A DNA stretch of 64,000 nt. Source: Fabrea salina. Lineage: Eukaryota; Ciliophora; Heterotrichea; Heterotrichida; Fabreidae. Below the pieces are notes generated by a model. The model was not told where the DNA came from. It worked only from the letters and a program-made list of their open reading frames with translations, and did not search any database. The stretch is from positions 227,825 to 291,824 of the forward strand of contig JALIHJ010000021.1 in assembly GCA_022984795.1 (NCBI GenBank), in the 5' to 3' direction. Shown here one piece after another: positions 1-7,793 of the stretch; the first letter of the stretch is position 1; each line of letters begins with the position of its first letter. A program made the translations under genes and the position numbers.

Positions 1-303
1 CTTTACATGCTTTACAAGGTGCTCAACAAAGACATTCCAGAAGTTGCCTTTGGAGCAGTGTCTATCGGACTGGTGAAAACAGACATGTTTGAAACCACAC
101 AAGTAAGTGACCCCTCTGCAAAGGTGACTTTGCCTGAAGAAGTTTTGACTCCAGAAACTGCTTCAGACTTTATTTACTTTTTAGTAAACGAAACAACACC
201 TGAAGAGTACAGAGAAAAGGAGTGGGACATTTACGAGTCCAACCACCACTCCAGGTGGGTCAAGCAGGGACAAAAAAACCCTAAGCTTCCATTTGCGAGT
301 TAG
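1..303 (+). CDS. Short-chain dehydrogenase/reductase, C-terminal part (gene cut by window edge)
   Basis: The frame is open from base 1, so the gene continues to the left; the ATG at 7 is an internal Met rather than a start. The visible 100 residues contain a stretch resembling the SDR segment just after the active-site helix, with GLVKTDMF corresponding to the usual PGxVxTxM. Enzymes of this family reduce or oxidise carbonyl or alcohol groups with NAD(P)H on a Rossmann fold. The nucleotide-binding glycines and the YxxxK motif would lie outside the window, so substrate and cofactor cannot be inferred. The stop is TAG and the next gene starts 18 nt downstream on the same strand. The family call is moderate; a specific enzyme cannot be named. 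Confidence 0.55.
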   Translation, partial: LYMLYKVLNKDIPEVAFGAVSIGLVKTDMFETTQVSDPSAKVTLPEEVLTPETASDFIYFLVNETTPEEYREKEWDIYESNHHSRWVKQGQKNPKLPFAS

Positions 304-321
304 CCATATCTTAAATAAATT

Positions 322-2160
322 ATGCAAACCTACCAAGAACCCTTAATAACTTACAACAGAGAAAAGGTTATAGTTCTTGAAAGAGACCTTAACTCAACTA
401 TCCACCTAATAGATCCCAAAACTTCAGCTGTCCAGAAAAGACAAATTCCAAACCTTCCTTTCAAGCCCCAAGTAATCAAAGCCCATGGAGAGCTACTAGC
501 TATTCAAGGCAAAGAAGACTTAGTAGTAGCTAGTCTTACTGAACTAAGTGAGTGGAAACAAGTTTGGTTTCCAGAAACTAAGTACTTGTGTGTAGAGTGG
601 CATCCCCTCACAGAAACCTCAGTGGCCGTCTTAACTAGGGAAGCCCTAAGGCTGTTTGATGTGAACCTAAACACCAGGGAACCTGAGCAAGAAATTTCTT
701 TAGAGAAGCAAGGAGAGCACTTAGAAGTAGTGAGTTTCTGCTTCATTGAAGAATGCAGAAAAAGCACAGGGGCTTTAGCGTGTGCACTGCTAACGTCTTC
801 AGGAGAAGTATACTACCTTTCACCCTTTGTGCCCAGAAGGTTTAGTCTCAGCAAAGACTTCAGTGAGTTCGAAATGGTTTTTAAGATAGAAAACAACTCT
901 TACTCAGAGTTTGAAGTTAGGTCTTTGCAGTGGCTGGACGAAGTCACAAGGTGCAAACTGCCTGCTTCGAAGAGCTACTCCAAAGATTACTTCAGACTGA
1001 ACCAAGACCACATGACTGTTTACAAACCAGGAATCCAAGGACCAGCTTTTGCAGGTAAGGGGGAGTACTTTGGAATTACTTGTGTAAGTGGGTTCCGTCC
1101 CACTGTTTTTGTGCTGAGGAAGAAAGGAGGACTGGAGTTAGTGGTAGGAGTTGGGGATGTTTTTTTGTCCTTCCAAGACAAAGAAGCTTCCATGAAGTTG
1201 CATCTCTTCGAACAACTGAACTTCTATGAAGAACCAGGGTTGTTCAAAAGTTCAGGCAACCAGCACTTTTACGTAAACAAAAAAGTAGTTTACCAACTAT
1301 TCTTTCCCTGGATAAACGAAATCAGAGCCAAAATCGAACTGAGGAAAAGGCAAACTGAGTTCAAAAACAGTTTAGTTCTAGAAAGAAACCAACTTGAAGA
1401 AGTTAGTGACTTTGAAATAATCGACTACAGCAAAACAGTTAACTACTTAAGTTTCACTTCAAAGTCTAAAGTAGTTGACTTAAAAGTTCAGCAAGTAGTT
1501 GAAACTCCTAAGTACCAACTTAAACTTGAAGACCTAGAAGTCCAGAGCTCCTTAAAGTTGCCCACACAAGAAGAGGAAAAACAACCCCAGCCCTTCAAAG
1601 TAGAGGTTCCAAACACCGAAAGCAAAAAAGAAGAACTAACCTTCCTCACAGAAACCCTAGAAAAGTTCTTGAACGAAAAAGTAACTGAACTCCTAGACAA
1701 GTCAAGCACTCTAAAAGAAAAACTCCAAAAGTGGGAAGAAGTCCTAGTGAAAATCCAAAACCATAAAAACACCCTAGAAACCCAGAACTTACCCATCATC
1801 AACCAAACCAACCAACAACTCCAAGACAAAATAAACATTGTTTCAGAGAACAACGAAATCTTGGCTAAGAAACTAGAAACTCTCAGAAACCAAATCGAAC
1901 TGAAAAAAAAAGACTTGTCTCCTGAAGAAATCCAAGCTTACAAAAAGTTTTCCAAACTAGAACAAACCACCAAGTACCTCATGGAAGCTTCCAAAATCAA
2001 AACAAGACAACTAGAAACTGACAAGCAACTCTTCCGCTCTAAACTAAAGCAGTCCTGCAGTCTGCCCGAAGAAGTCGTTAAGAAACTCAGGAGCCTCAGA
2101 ACGAAACTAGCTTCTGCTTCGAACTTAATTCAAAAATATGAAGACAAATACAAAGACTAA
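322..2160 (+). CDS. Nup88-like nucleoporin (beta-propeller plus coiled coil)
   Basis: This is a 612-residue protein. The first ~380 residues look like a divergent beta-propeller rich in short hydrophobic strands. A block around residues 90-125 (EWHPLTETSVAVLTREALRL) resembles the Nup88/Nup82 segment where a WHP/WYP is followed by VLTSDN and an R-[IL]-[YF] strand. Residues ~430-612 are a long charged coiled coil rich in Lys, Glu and Gln. That architecture, N-terminal propeller and C-terminal helices, is the one Nup88 uses to anchor the Nup214/Nup62 complex on the cytoplasmic face of the nuclear pore and support mRNA export. The leader is a short A/T stretch. A generic propeller/coiled-coil protein remains possible, since similarity is judged by eye only. 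Confidence 0.5.
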   Translation: MQTYQEPLITYNREKVIVLERDLNSTIHLIDPKTSAVQKRQIPNLPFKPQVIKAHGELLAIQGKEDLVVASLTELSEWKQVWFPETKYLCVEWHPLTETSVAVLTREALRLFDVNLNTREPEQEISLEKQGEHLEVVSFCFIEECRKSTGALACALLTSSGEVYYLSPFVPRRFSLSKDFSEFEMVFKIENNSYSEFEVRSLQWLDEVTRCKLPASKSYSKDYFRLNQDHMTVYKPGIQGPAFAGKGEYFGITCVSGFRPTVFVLRKKGGLELVVGVGDVFLSFQDKEASMKLHLFEQLNFYEEPGLFKSSGNQHFYVNKKVVYQLFFPWINEIRAKIELRKRQTEFKNSLVLERNQLEEVSDFEIIDYSKTVNYLSFTSKSKVVDLKVQQVVETPKYQLKLEDLEVQSSLKLPTQEEEKQPQPFKVEVPNTESKKEELTFLTETLEKFLNEKVTELLDKSSTLKEKLQKWEEVLVKIQNHKNTLETQNLPIINQTNQQLQDKINIVSENNEILAKKLETLRNQIELKKKDLSPEEIQAYKKFSKLEQTTKYLMEASKIKTRQLETDKQLFRSKLKQSCSLPEEVVKKLRSLRTKLASASNLIQKYEDKYKD

Positions 2161-2175
2161 TGTTAAATAAAAATT

Positions 2176-2976
2176 ATGAGCAACTTTGGCTTCCGACTAA
2201 GAATAGCCCCAAAAGAACACCAGCCAGAAGCTCCACTCACAGAAAGAACTTCTACACGCACTGAAAGAATGATAGACAGCGTTCCTACTCAAAAGTACAG
2301 CAAAGATGACTGCTACCAAGTCCAAAACAGTGACTGGGAATCCATACTGGACTTGCAAGAAGACATCAAAAAGACCGCTAAAGAACTAAAGTCTTACCAC
2401 AGTCCTCAAAAGAAAGACTTCCAAGACGAATTAACCAAAAAACAAAGAGAAATTGACCAACTTAAAAGCAAAAACCAAGACTTGAAAAGCATAATTAAGC
2501 AGCTCTGTGAAGAAAAGTAAAGTTTAAGTAGAGACGAACTAGTTGACTTCAACATGAAGCTAACTGAAGAACTAGAAAACACCATTGAAAAATGCACTAG
2601 TCTCACTGTAAGCTTTACACAGAAACAACTCAAAAACCTACAAGACCCCAACACTTCTAAACTACTTAAGTACGCCAACTTCTTTTTACAGAAATTCACT
2701 GAAAACACTCAGCTCCAAGAACTACTAACAGACCGCATTGAAGAATCCACTTTTTTAAGTAAACTCAAAAAGGGTGACTACTACTACCCACTACTCAATT
2801 CGCTCCAGCTGCTGTCTGATATAGGAGTCCACCTCTCACAAAACACCTCAAAAGACGACACTCAGCACTTGCTAAGAACTGTAAACCTACAAAGTGACCG
2901 AATTGCTAACTTAAACCGAAAGATTTCAGCTACAATTTCTTCGCGAGTGTCACCAGAACCTAAATTTAAAATATAA
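2176..2976 (+). CDS. Coiled-coil protein of unknown function, two exons
   Basis: Two consecutive open frames (2176-2520 and 2554-2976) become one 261-residue protein when the 15-nt GTA...TAG segment at 2517-2531 is removed; 786 spliced bases give 262 codons including the stop. The join restores a Lys codon and continues DELVDFNMKL, carrying the same heptad-like charged helix through the junction. The N-terminal ~60 residues are polar and probably disordered. Residues ~60-175 are strongly coiled-coil. The C-terminal third is more mixed. No catalytic motif is visible and I do not recognise the family; a cytoskeletal or centriolar scaffold is plausible but unproven. Its TAA stop lies one base from the stop of the convergent HEAT-repeat gene. 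Confidence 0.75.
2517..2531 (+). other. 15-nt spliceosomal intron
   Basis: The sequence is GTAAAGTTTAAGTAG. It carries GT/AG ends with extended GTA...TAG, is exactly 15 nt, and its retention creates an immediate in-frame TAA. Removal fuses the two flanking coiled-coil frames without any loss. This length is characteristic of Stentor nuclear introns. Confidence 0.85.
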
Positions 2977-2977
2977 G

Positions 2978-5563
2978 TTAAGCATCTTCAGTAGAATACT
3001 TTGGAATGTGAATTTCAGGGTGTGAGTCCATGTACTGGTGGCCCCTTCCTCCTTGAGAAAACTCGTTTGTAAGCACTGTTAACATTTCTTTGAGCAAGTT
3101 CCCACACGCCCCTGGCAAAGAGTAAGGCAGAGCTAGTATTTCTTTTATCGCACACTTAATGCTTTGACGCTGTGGAACTCTTTCCCAAAACTCGTCTGAA
3201 ATCGCTTCTGGACTAAAACGGGCAATAGTTGAAGCCGTTGCCTTCCTTACAGAGGGATGTGAGTCGTGCAAACCTAGCAGCAAAGACCTAAAAGTGCAAG
3301 GACCAAACATTCCAAGTCCCCTTGCAGCTTGAGCGCGCATCTGGGGGTTTTGGTCTTTAGTCAAGGCTTCAATCAACATGAGTTGGCCTTGCGGTCCGAT
3401 ATTTACAATGCACCTGATAGCTGTAGCCCTGACTTCTTTTGAAGAGTCCCTGAGCATTCTGAAGTACAAAGGCAGTACAGTGCGGGGTTTCAAGTAAGTT
3501 ACTTGGTTGTTAGCCCTTTCAGTCAGTAAGTTCAGAGAGTTAAGGACTTCGTTCCTCACATTAGAAAGTCTGTCTCCTGAGAGCTTGAATAAGGTCTCCA
3601 CCACAAAGTCAATGTTGTTGTGGAACACGTTGGCCTGAGCAAAGGCCTTTACAGCACCAACTCGCAAACTAGTGTTGGTGTGGGGTTCGTGGTTCAGCAT
3701 GTCTAGAAGCAGTCTTTCTCCTTGAGGTCCAAGTCTCACTATTGTTTCTGCCACTGTTGCTCTGTTAATGCTTCCGTCTTTCAAAATCTTATGCAGCACT
3801 GGAATAGCTTTGCCTGCAATGTTCTGCCCAGCAGAAGCCAAAGAAATGCAAGCTGCTGTCCTTACTTTCCAGTAACCGTCTTTAAGCAACTCAATAAGTG
3901 CAGGTCCTGCCCTCCAGGCTGAAGTCCCTAGTCTTCCAATCGCCCAGCATGCCATTGTCCTCACTTGAGGCGAAGAGTCTCTTAACAACTTTGAAAGTGG
4001 ATTTACTGCGTCTACAGCTTCTGGCAACCCTATGAACCCTAAAGCGTAGGTAGCAGTTTCCCTCACTCCTTCAAATCCATCCCTGAGTGCACTGCACAAA
4101 GCAATTATTGCTTGGAGCGAAATAACTGCGTCTTCTTCGTTGTCAGGGTCAGTTGCTTGGGGCATAACTGGCAAGTTAGGAAAAACGTCTCCAAGGTCTC
4201 CCTCGCTTTCCCGCCTTATCCACCTTTGCATGCTGGCCAAGAAGTCCCTTCCGTTGATTTCTAGTATTGCTTCTTCAGCTTCTTCTTGAAGCAACACAGG
4301 GCATAGCGGTCCTATATAATTAACTATAGCTCCTGGGAACCTGTGTTCTTCGTAAAGCATAGTGTCTGTCACTATCCTCATTTCTAGTTGCTTAGGCCTA
4401 GTTGGTACTCTCCAGCACAAACTAGAAGCTGAAGCCATTCTTATTTTGGGATTTTCGCTTTGTTTGAGCAGTTTGATAAGGGTTTGTTCCCCTATTTGGC
4501 CAGCAGACCTAATAGTGCAGGCTACGAGTTGCCTATCAACGCTGCCTTCTTCCATAAGAGTCAGAAGCACAGGCAAAGCTCCTCCTTCCCACACAACTGA
4601 GTACATCCGGTTGAGAGCTGCTACTGCTTGGGTTCTTAAGTTAGAGTCAGGACTCAGGGCGTCTTGGGCCAAAGCAGGAACTATTATTGACCTTTGGATT
4701 ACATGAGAAGTTGCTAAGTTTTCCAGTAGCCAGTGCTGGAAGTAGGGGAAGTCCCTTGACGCCAAACGAATCAATGCATCGAACCCAGGAAGTCCTAGTC
4801 TGCACAAGCACGAAAAAGCTCCTTCGTGTATTTGCTTAAACTCAGAAGTTTCGTCGTGGTAAACCATGGTAGACAACAAAGCAAGTCTTTCAACCGAAAA
4901 AGGGTGTTCTCCTATAGTGCCTACAATGTCTAGAGCGCACTCTACGAACTCAGGGTCTTCTTCTTCCCAGGTTTCAAGGGAGTTCAAAACTTCATCCAGC
5001 ACTACTTCAGTTAAACTTTGGTTTAGTTCCTCAATGCTGTCGAAGAGTCCTTGGAGTCCTGCAAGTTTAACTTGTTTGCCTGGGTTACTTAAGCAGTTGA
5101 CGTACTTCATAACCTTTTCTTCTATCGAGAGTTCGTCAATTCCTCTGAAGTCTTCAGTGCTTTTAAGTTCCTCTAAGTTGTGTTTGAGTTGTTCTGACTT
5201 TTCAAAGAAAGGCACTGATTCTTGGTGGTAGTTTGCAAACTTACTAGCGGTTTGTCTGTCGAGGCTTCCGCGGGTTAGTTGTTCAGGTTCTTTTGAAAGA
5301 CTCATTTGGTGCTGGAGCATGCGAAGTCTTTTGCGTCGCGAAGGAGAGTAAACAGAAAGGTCCTCGTCAAGCACTCTGGACATGATTTTGTCTGTAGGTT
5401 GTGGTTGACTTACAGGCAGGTTGTAGTTAAAGGAGTCTTTGGAATAGTGTCTTTCTTTAGGTGGTGTGTAGTCACGATAGCCTGGAGAGTTGCCATAGTC
5501 GTCTGGGTAGTCTTCTACTGGTTGCATTTCTTCAGTGTCGGGGTACTCATAGTGGAAGCTCAT
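2978..5563 (-). CDS. Large HEAT/ARM-repeat protein
   Basis: The 861-residue protein has a ~110-residue polar, Tyr/Pro-rich N-terminus and then an almost continuous helical-repeat solenoid. Repeats show the HEAT pattern with conserved Arg/Asp turns, for example DSSPQVRTMACWAIGRLG, DGYWKVRTAACISLASAG and DQNPQMRAQAARGLGMFG. This resembles PBS-lyase-type HEAT repeats and condensin/importin-like scaffolds. Such solenoids bind partner proteins; no enzymatic residues are seen. The start ATG follows a TTATAAATTACTGTT leader. The stop is one base away from the convergent coiled-coil gene, so the two transcripts must overlap at their 3' ends. The specific partner is unknown. Confidence 0.8.
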   Translation of the reverse strand: MSFHYEYPDTEEMQPVEDYPDDYGNSPGYRDYTPPKERHYSKDSFNYNLPVSQPQPTDKIMSRVLDEDLSVYSPSRRKRLRMLQHQMSLSKEPEQLTRGSLDRQTASKFANYHQESVPFFEKSEQLKHNLEELKSTEDFRGIDELSIEEKVMKYVNCLSNPGKQVKLAGLQGLFDSIEELNQSLTEVVLDEVLNSLETWEEEDPEFVECALDIVGTIGEHPFSVERLALLSTMVYHDETSEFKQIHEGAFSCLCRLGLPGFDALIRLASRDFPYFQHWLLENLATSHVIQRSIIVPALAQDALSPDSNLRTQAVAALNRMYSVVWEGGALPVLLTLMEEGSVDRQLVACTIRSAGQIGEQTLIKLLKQSENPKIRMASASSLCWRVPTRPKQLEMRIVTDTMLYEEHRFPGAIVNYIGPLCPVLLQEEAEEAILEINGRDFLASMQRWIRRESEGDLGDVFPNLPVMPQATDPDNEEDAVISLQAIIALCSALRDGFEGVRETATYALGFIGLPEAVDAVNPLSKLLRDSSPQVRTMACWAIGRLGTSAWRAGPALIELLKDGYWKVRTAACISLASAGQNIAGKAIPVLHKILKDGSINRATVAETIVRLGPQGERLLLDMLNHEPHTNTSLRVGAVKAFAQANVFHNNIDFVVETLFKLSGDRLSNVRNEVLNSLNLLTERANNQVTYLKPRTVLPLYFRMLRDSSKEVRATAIRCIVNIGPQGQLMLIEALTKDQNPQMRAQAARGLGMFGPCTFRSLLLGLHDSHPSVRKATASTIARFSPEAISDEFWERVPQRQSIKCAIKEILALPYSLPGACGNLLKEMLTVLTNEFSQGGRGHQYMDSHPEIHIPKYSTEDA

Positions 5564-5591
5564 AACAGTAATTTATAATCAAAATGTCTAA

Positions 5592-7034
5592 TTACCTATT
5601 TTTACGGTGTCTTTTTTGAGTTTCTTCGTTGAGTACTTTGAGGGCTTTGTACTTGATTTCGTCTTCGGTGAGGGGGAGGGAAAAGTCTTCTTCTTCAGGA
5701 AGGTCTTTTTCAACCATGCTAGGGGTTTCTAAGTTGAATTTTCTGTTGTTTTTGTCAGAGTTAGCTACGTAGTGACTAGCTTTGGAGTTTTTAAGGACTC
5801 TGGAGTCGACTTCTTTTTCGATTAAACCTAAGTAGTGCAGAATGTTACTTTCGGTTACGTACTCTTCAACGTTCAGTTCTTTAGACTCAATGTTGAGCTT
5901 TTGTCTGAGTTTTTCAACTGCTTGAACAGCACTTTGGACTGACTGTTGGTTGGTTTTTTGGTTGTTTTGGCACTCTTCAAGAGTAGTGTTTAACTTGTTG
6001 ACTTTAGACTTGAGTCTACCAATGACTTCAGTGCGTTCTTTGATGTCAAAGCCGTCTTTGAGTTTGAGTTTTTCAACTGCAGACTTGATTTCGGAGATTT
6101 GGATGTCTAGTTTTTCCATCTCAGAACTAAGCTCAGTCACGTGGTTGAACAGAGAAAAGTTCTGCATTTCAGAGTCAAGGTACACCTTAATGACCTCTTC
6201 AACGGAACCCAGACCTGTTAGGTGCTTTAGGTTCTCTAGTTCTTGGTGGTACTTTTTGAGTTTGTTTTCTTCAGATTGGATTTCTTTTTCTTTGGTTTGG
6301 AGACGGCTTTGGAGTTGGTTTTGGAGACTTTGGGTGTTGCAGGTCTTTTCAGGGAAGCTGTGTGGGGTTTCGTAGATGAAGTCTTTAGAGAGTCGTTCGT
6401 ACTGGATCATTTTTTCGAGTTCGTTCCACTGGTTGTCGAAGTCTTCTTTTTCGGTTTGGATTTCTTGTTTGACTTCAGTTATTTTGTGCTTTAAGTGGTC
6501 TCTTTCTTTGATGGCGCGGCTGCCTTTTTCAACTACTTCGTTGATTTGGAGTCTTTTCTTTTCAAGTTCTTGTTCGAGTTCTTTGTAGTTCCAAGAAAAA
6601 ACTAGTCGTTCACGCCGCACACTGTCTATTTTGTTGCGTATTTGTCTGTTCTTAGCTACTTTTTCGTTGTAAGTTTGGAGTGCTTTGTCGATGTTGTTTT
6701 CTAGAGCTTTGATTTCGTTTTTGACCTTTTCGACTGTTTCTCGGTTGTTGGCGAAGTAGTCTGCTCTGAACTTCCTTTGGGCTTTGATTCTTTGGTTGCA
6801 GTGTTCTATGTGGGAGTTGAGTTGGGTTATTTTGAGGTCTTCAGACTTGATCTTTTTTGAGTAGGAGTCTAGTAAACTCTGGAGTCTGGATATCTCGCTT
6901 TTGAAGGTTATGTTCTTTTGTTCTCGGGAGTCAATGGGCACCTTAGATTTGATGTCTGTTACTTCTTTTTTCAGTGAGTCTAGTCTTTGTCTGTAACTTT
7001 CAGTACTCAGTCCTGTTTCTAAGCTCTCACTCAT
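5592..7034 (-). CDS. Outer dynein arm docking complex subunit (ODAD1/CCDC114/CCDC63, DC2-like)
   Basis: The 480-residue protein is almost entirely coiled coil. Residues ~125-210 carry the family-like block with N-x-x-[IL]-R-x-x-[IL]-D-x-x-R-R-E-R followed by a second helix with Glu/Lys heptads and a conserved S-R-A-x-x-x-R-D element, as in the DC2 proteins CCDC63, CCDC114 and Chlamydomonas ODA1. These proteins fix outer dynein arms to doublet microtubules every 24 nm. The window also encodes an outer-arm dynein heavy chain, which fits a ciliary genome. The only plausible start is the ATG at 7034; the next Met is far inside. That start is just 5 nt from the divergent RING gene's ATG. Alternative: another axonemal coiled-coil protein. 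Confidence 0.65.
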   Translation of the reverse strand: MSESLETGLSTESYRQRLDSLKKEVTDIKSKVPIDSREQKNITFKSEISRLQSLLDSYSKKIKSEDLKITQLNSHIEHCNQRIKAQRKFRADYFANNRETVEKVKNEIKALENNIDKALQTYNEKVAKNRQIRNKIDSVRRERLVFSWNYKELEQELEKKRLQINEVVEKGSRAIKERDHLKHKITEVKQEIQTEKEDFDNQWNELEKMIQYERLSKDFIYETPHSFPEKTCNTQSLQNQLQSRLQTKEKEIQSEENKLKKYHQELENLKHLTGLGSVEEVIKVYLDSEMQNFSLFNHVTELSSEMEKLDIQISEIKSAVEKLKLKDGFDIKERTEVIGRLKSKVNKLNTTLEECQNNQKTNQQSVQSAVQAVEKLRQKLNIESKELNVEEYVTESNILHYLGLIEKEVDSRVLKNSKASHYVANSDKNNRKFNLETPSMVEKDLPEEEDFSLPLTEDEIKYKALKVLNEETQKRHRKNR

Positions 7035-7039
7035 TAACT

Positions 7040-7768
7040 ATGGCGCACTCAGCTCTCAAAGGTTTCGACAAGTCTCGCTTTGTGTCTGCTCTCAACGACC
7101 ACTTCACTTGTAAAGTTTGCCAAAACGTAGTGAGGCACCCAGTAGAGTGCACTGAGTGCGAAAACCTCACTTGCGAAGACTGCTTGCAATCTGCTTGTCC
7201 TTACGAGTGTTCTAGCTTCGTTCCCAAAAAACCAGCCAAGTTCGCACAGATCTTTTACAACTCCTTAAAACTTAAGTGTGCAAATTCTTCTTCGGGGTGC
7301 GAGTTTGTAGGCACTTGCGAGGAAATTGAGTTCCACGAACCAACTTGCATGTACGTTTACTTAAAGTGTGCCAGTCCTATATGCAGTCAGCAGTTCTTGA
7401 AAGCACAACGCATCAAGCTCAGGAAAAACGAAATGCTTTGTTCTGACCTTTGCGAACACACTTACAACTTTTACTCGACTTTGGAGTCTGGAAGCCTTGA
7501 AGTGCTTCAGAAGTTCTCGACAGAATTAACTTTGGCTAAACAAATAATTGATGTGCAGGTTATGAAAGAACTAGGGGCTAAAGCGAGTTTTATTCAAGAA
7601 AAAAAGAAAGAAATTAAAAGACACCAGTCAGAACTAGAAGCCAGAAAAGACGAATTAAAGGCTAGGAAGGAAAAGTTCCACCCTGGAAGGTGGAACACAC
7701 ACAGCTTAATGTGGAGTTGCTGTGGAAGGCCCAATAAGTATTCTGTTGGCTGCAGAGTCATATTTTGA
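7040..7768 (+). CDS. RING/TRAF-type zinc-finger protein
   Basis: The predicted protein has 242 residues. The open frame extends further upstream but has no ATG there (its 5' limit is a GTG), so the ATG at 7040 is chosen. Residues ~20-60 contain a RING-like cysteine cluster with CxxC pairs (C-K-V-C, C-T-E-C, C-E-D-C). Residues ~75-105 look like a TRAF-type zinc finger with Cys, Cys, His and Cys spacing. A charged coiled coil (~165-205) follows. The tail has a W-S-C-C ... G-C motif that may bind another metal ion. The layout suggests an E3 ubiquitin ligase or signalling adaptor. The stop is TGA, one of only two TGA stops seen here, and 25 nt separate it from the PP2C gene. Confidence 0.7.
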   Translation: MAHSALKGFDKSRFVSALNDHFTCKVCQNVVRHPVECTECENLTCEDCLQSACPYECSSFVPKKPAKFAQIFYNSLKLKCANSSSGCEFVGTCEEIEFHEPTCMYVYLKCASPICSQQFLKAQRIKLRKNEMLCSDLCEHTYNFYSTLESGSLEVLQKFSTELTLAKQIIDVQVMKELGAKASFIQEKKKEIKRHQSELEARKDELKARKEKFHPGRWNTHSLMWSCCGRPNKYSVGCRVIF

Positions 7769-7793
7769 GATCAGTGCTTAATAAAGACTTTAA

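Noticed and set aside
7766-7768. TGA read as Trp (Blepharisma-type code)
   Set aside because: Read-through would carry the RING protein into the PP2C gene in another frame, and all long genes use TGG for Trp with no internal TGA. Standard stops fit everything.
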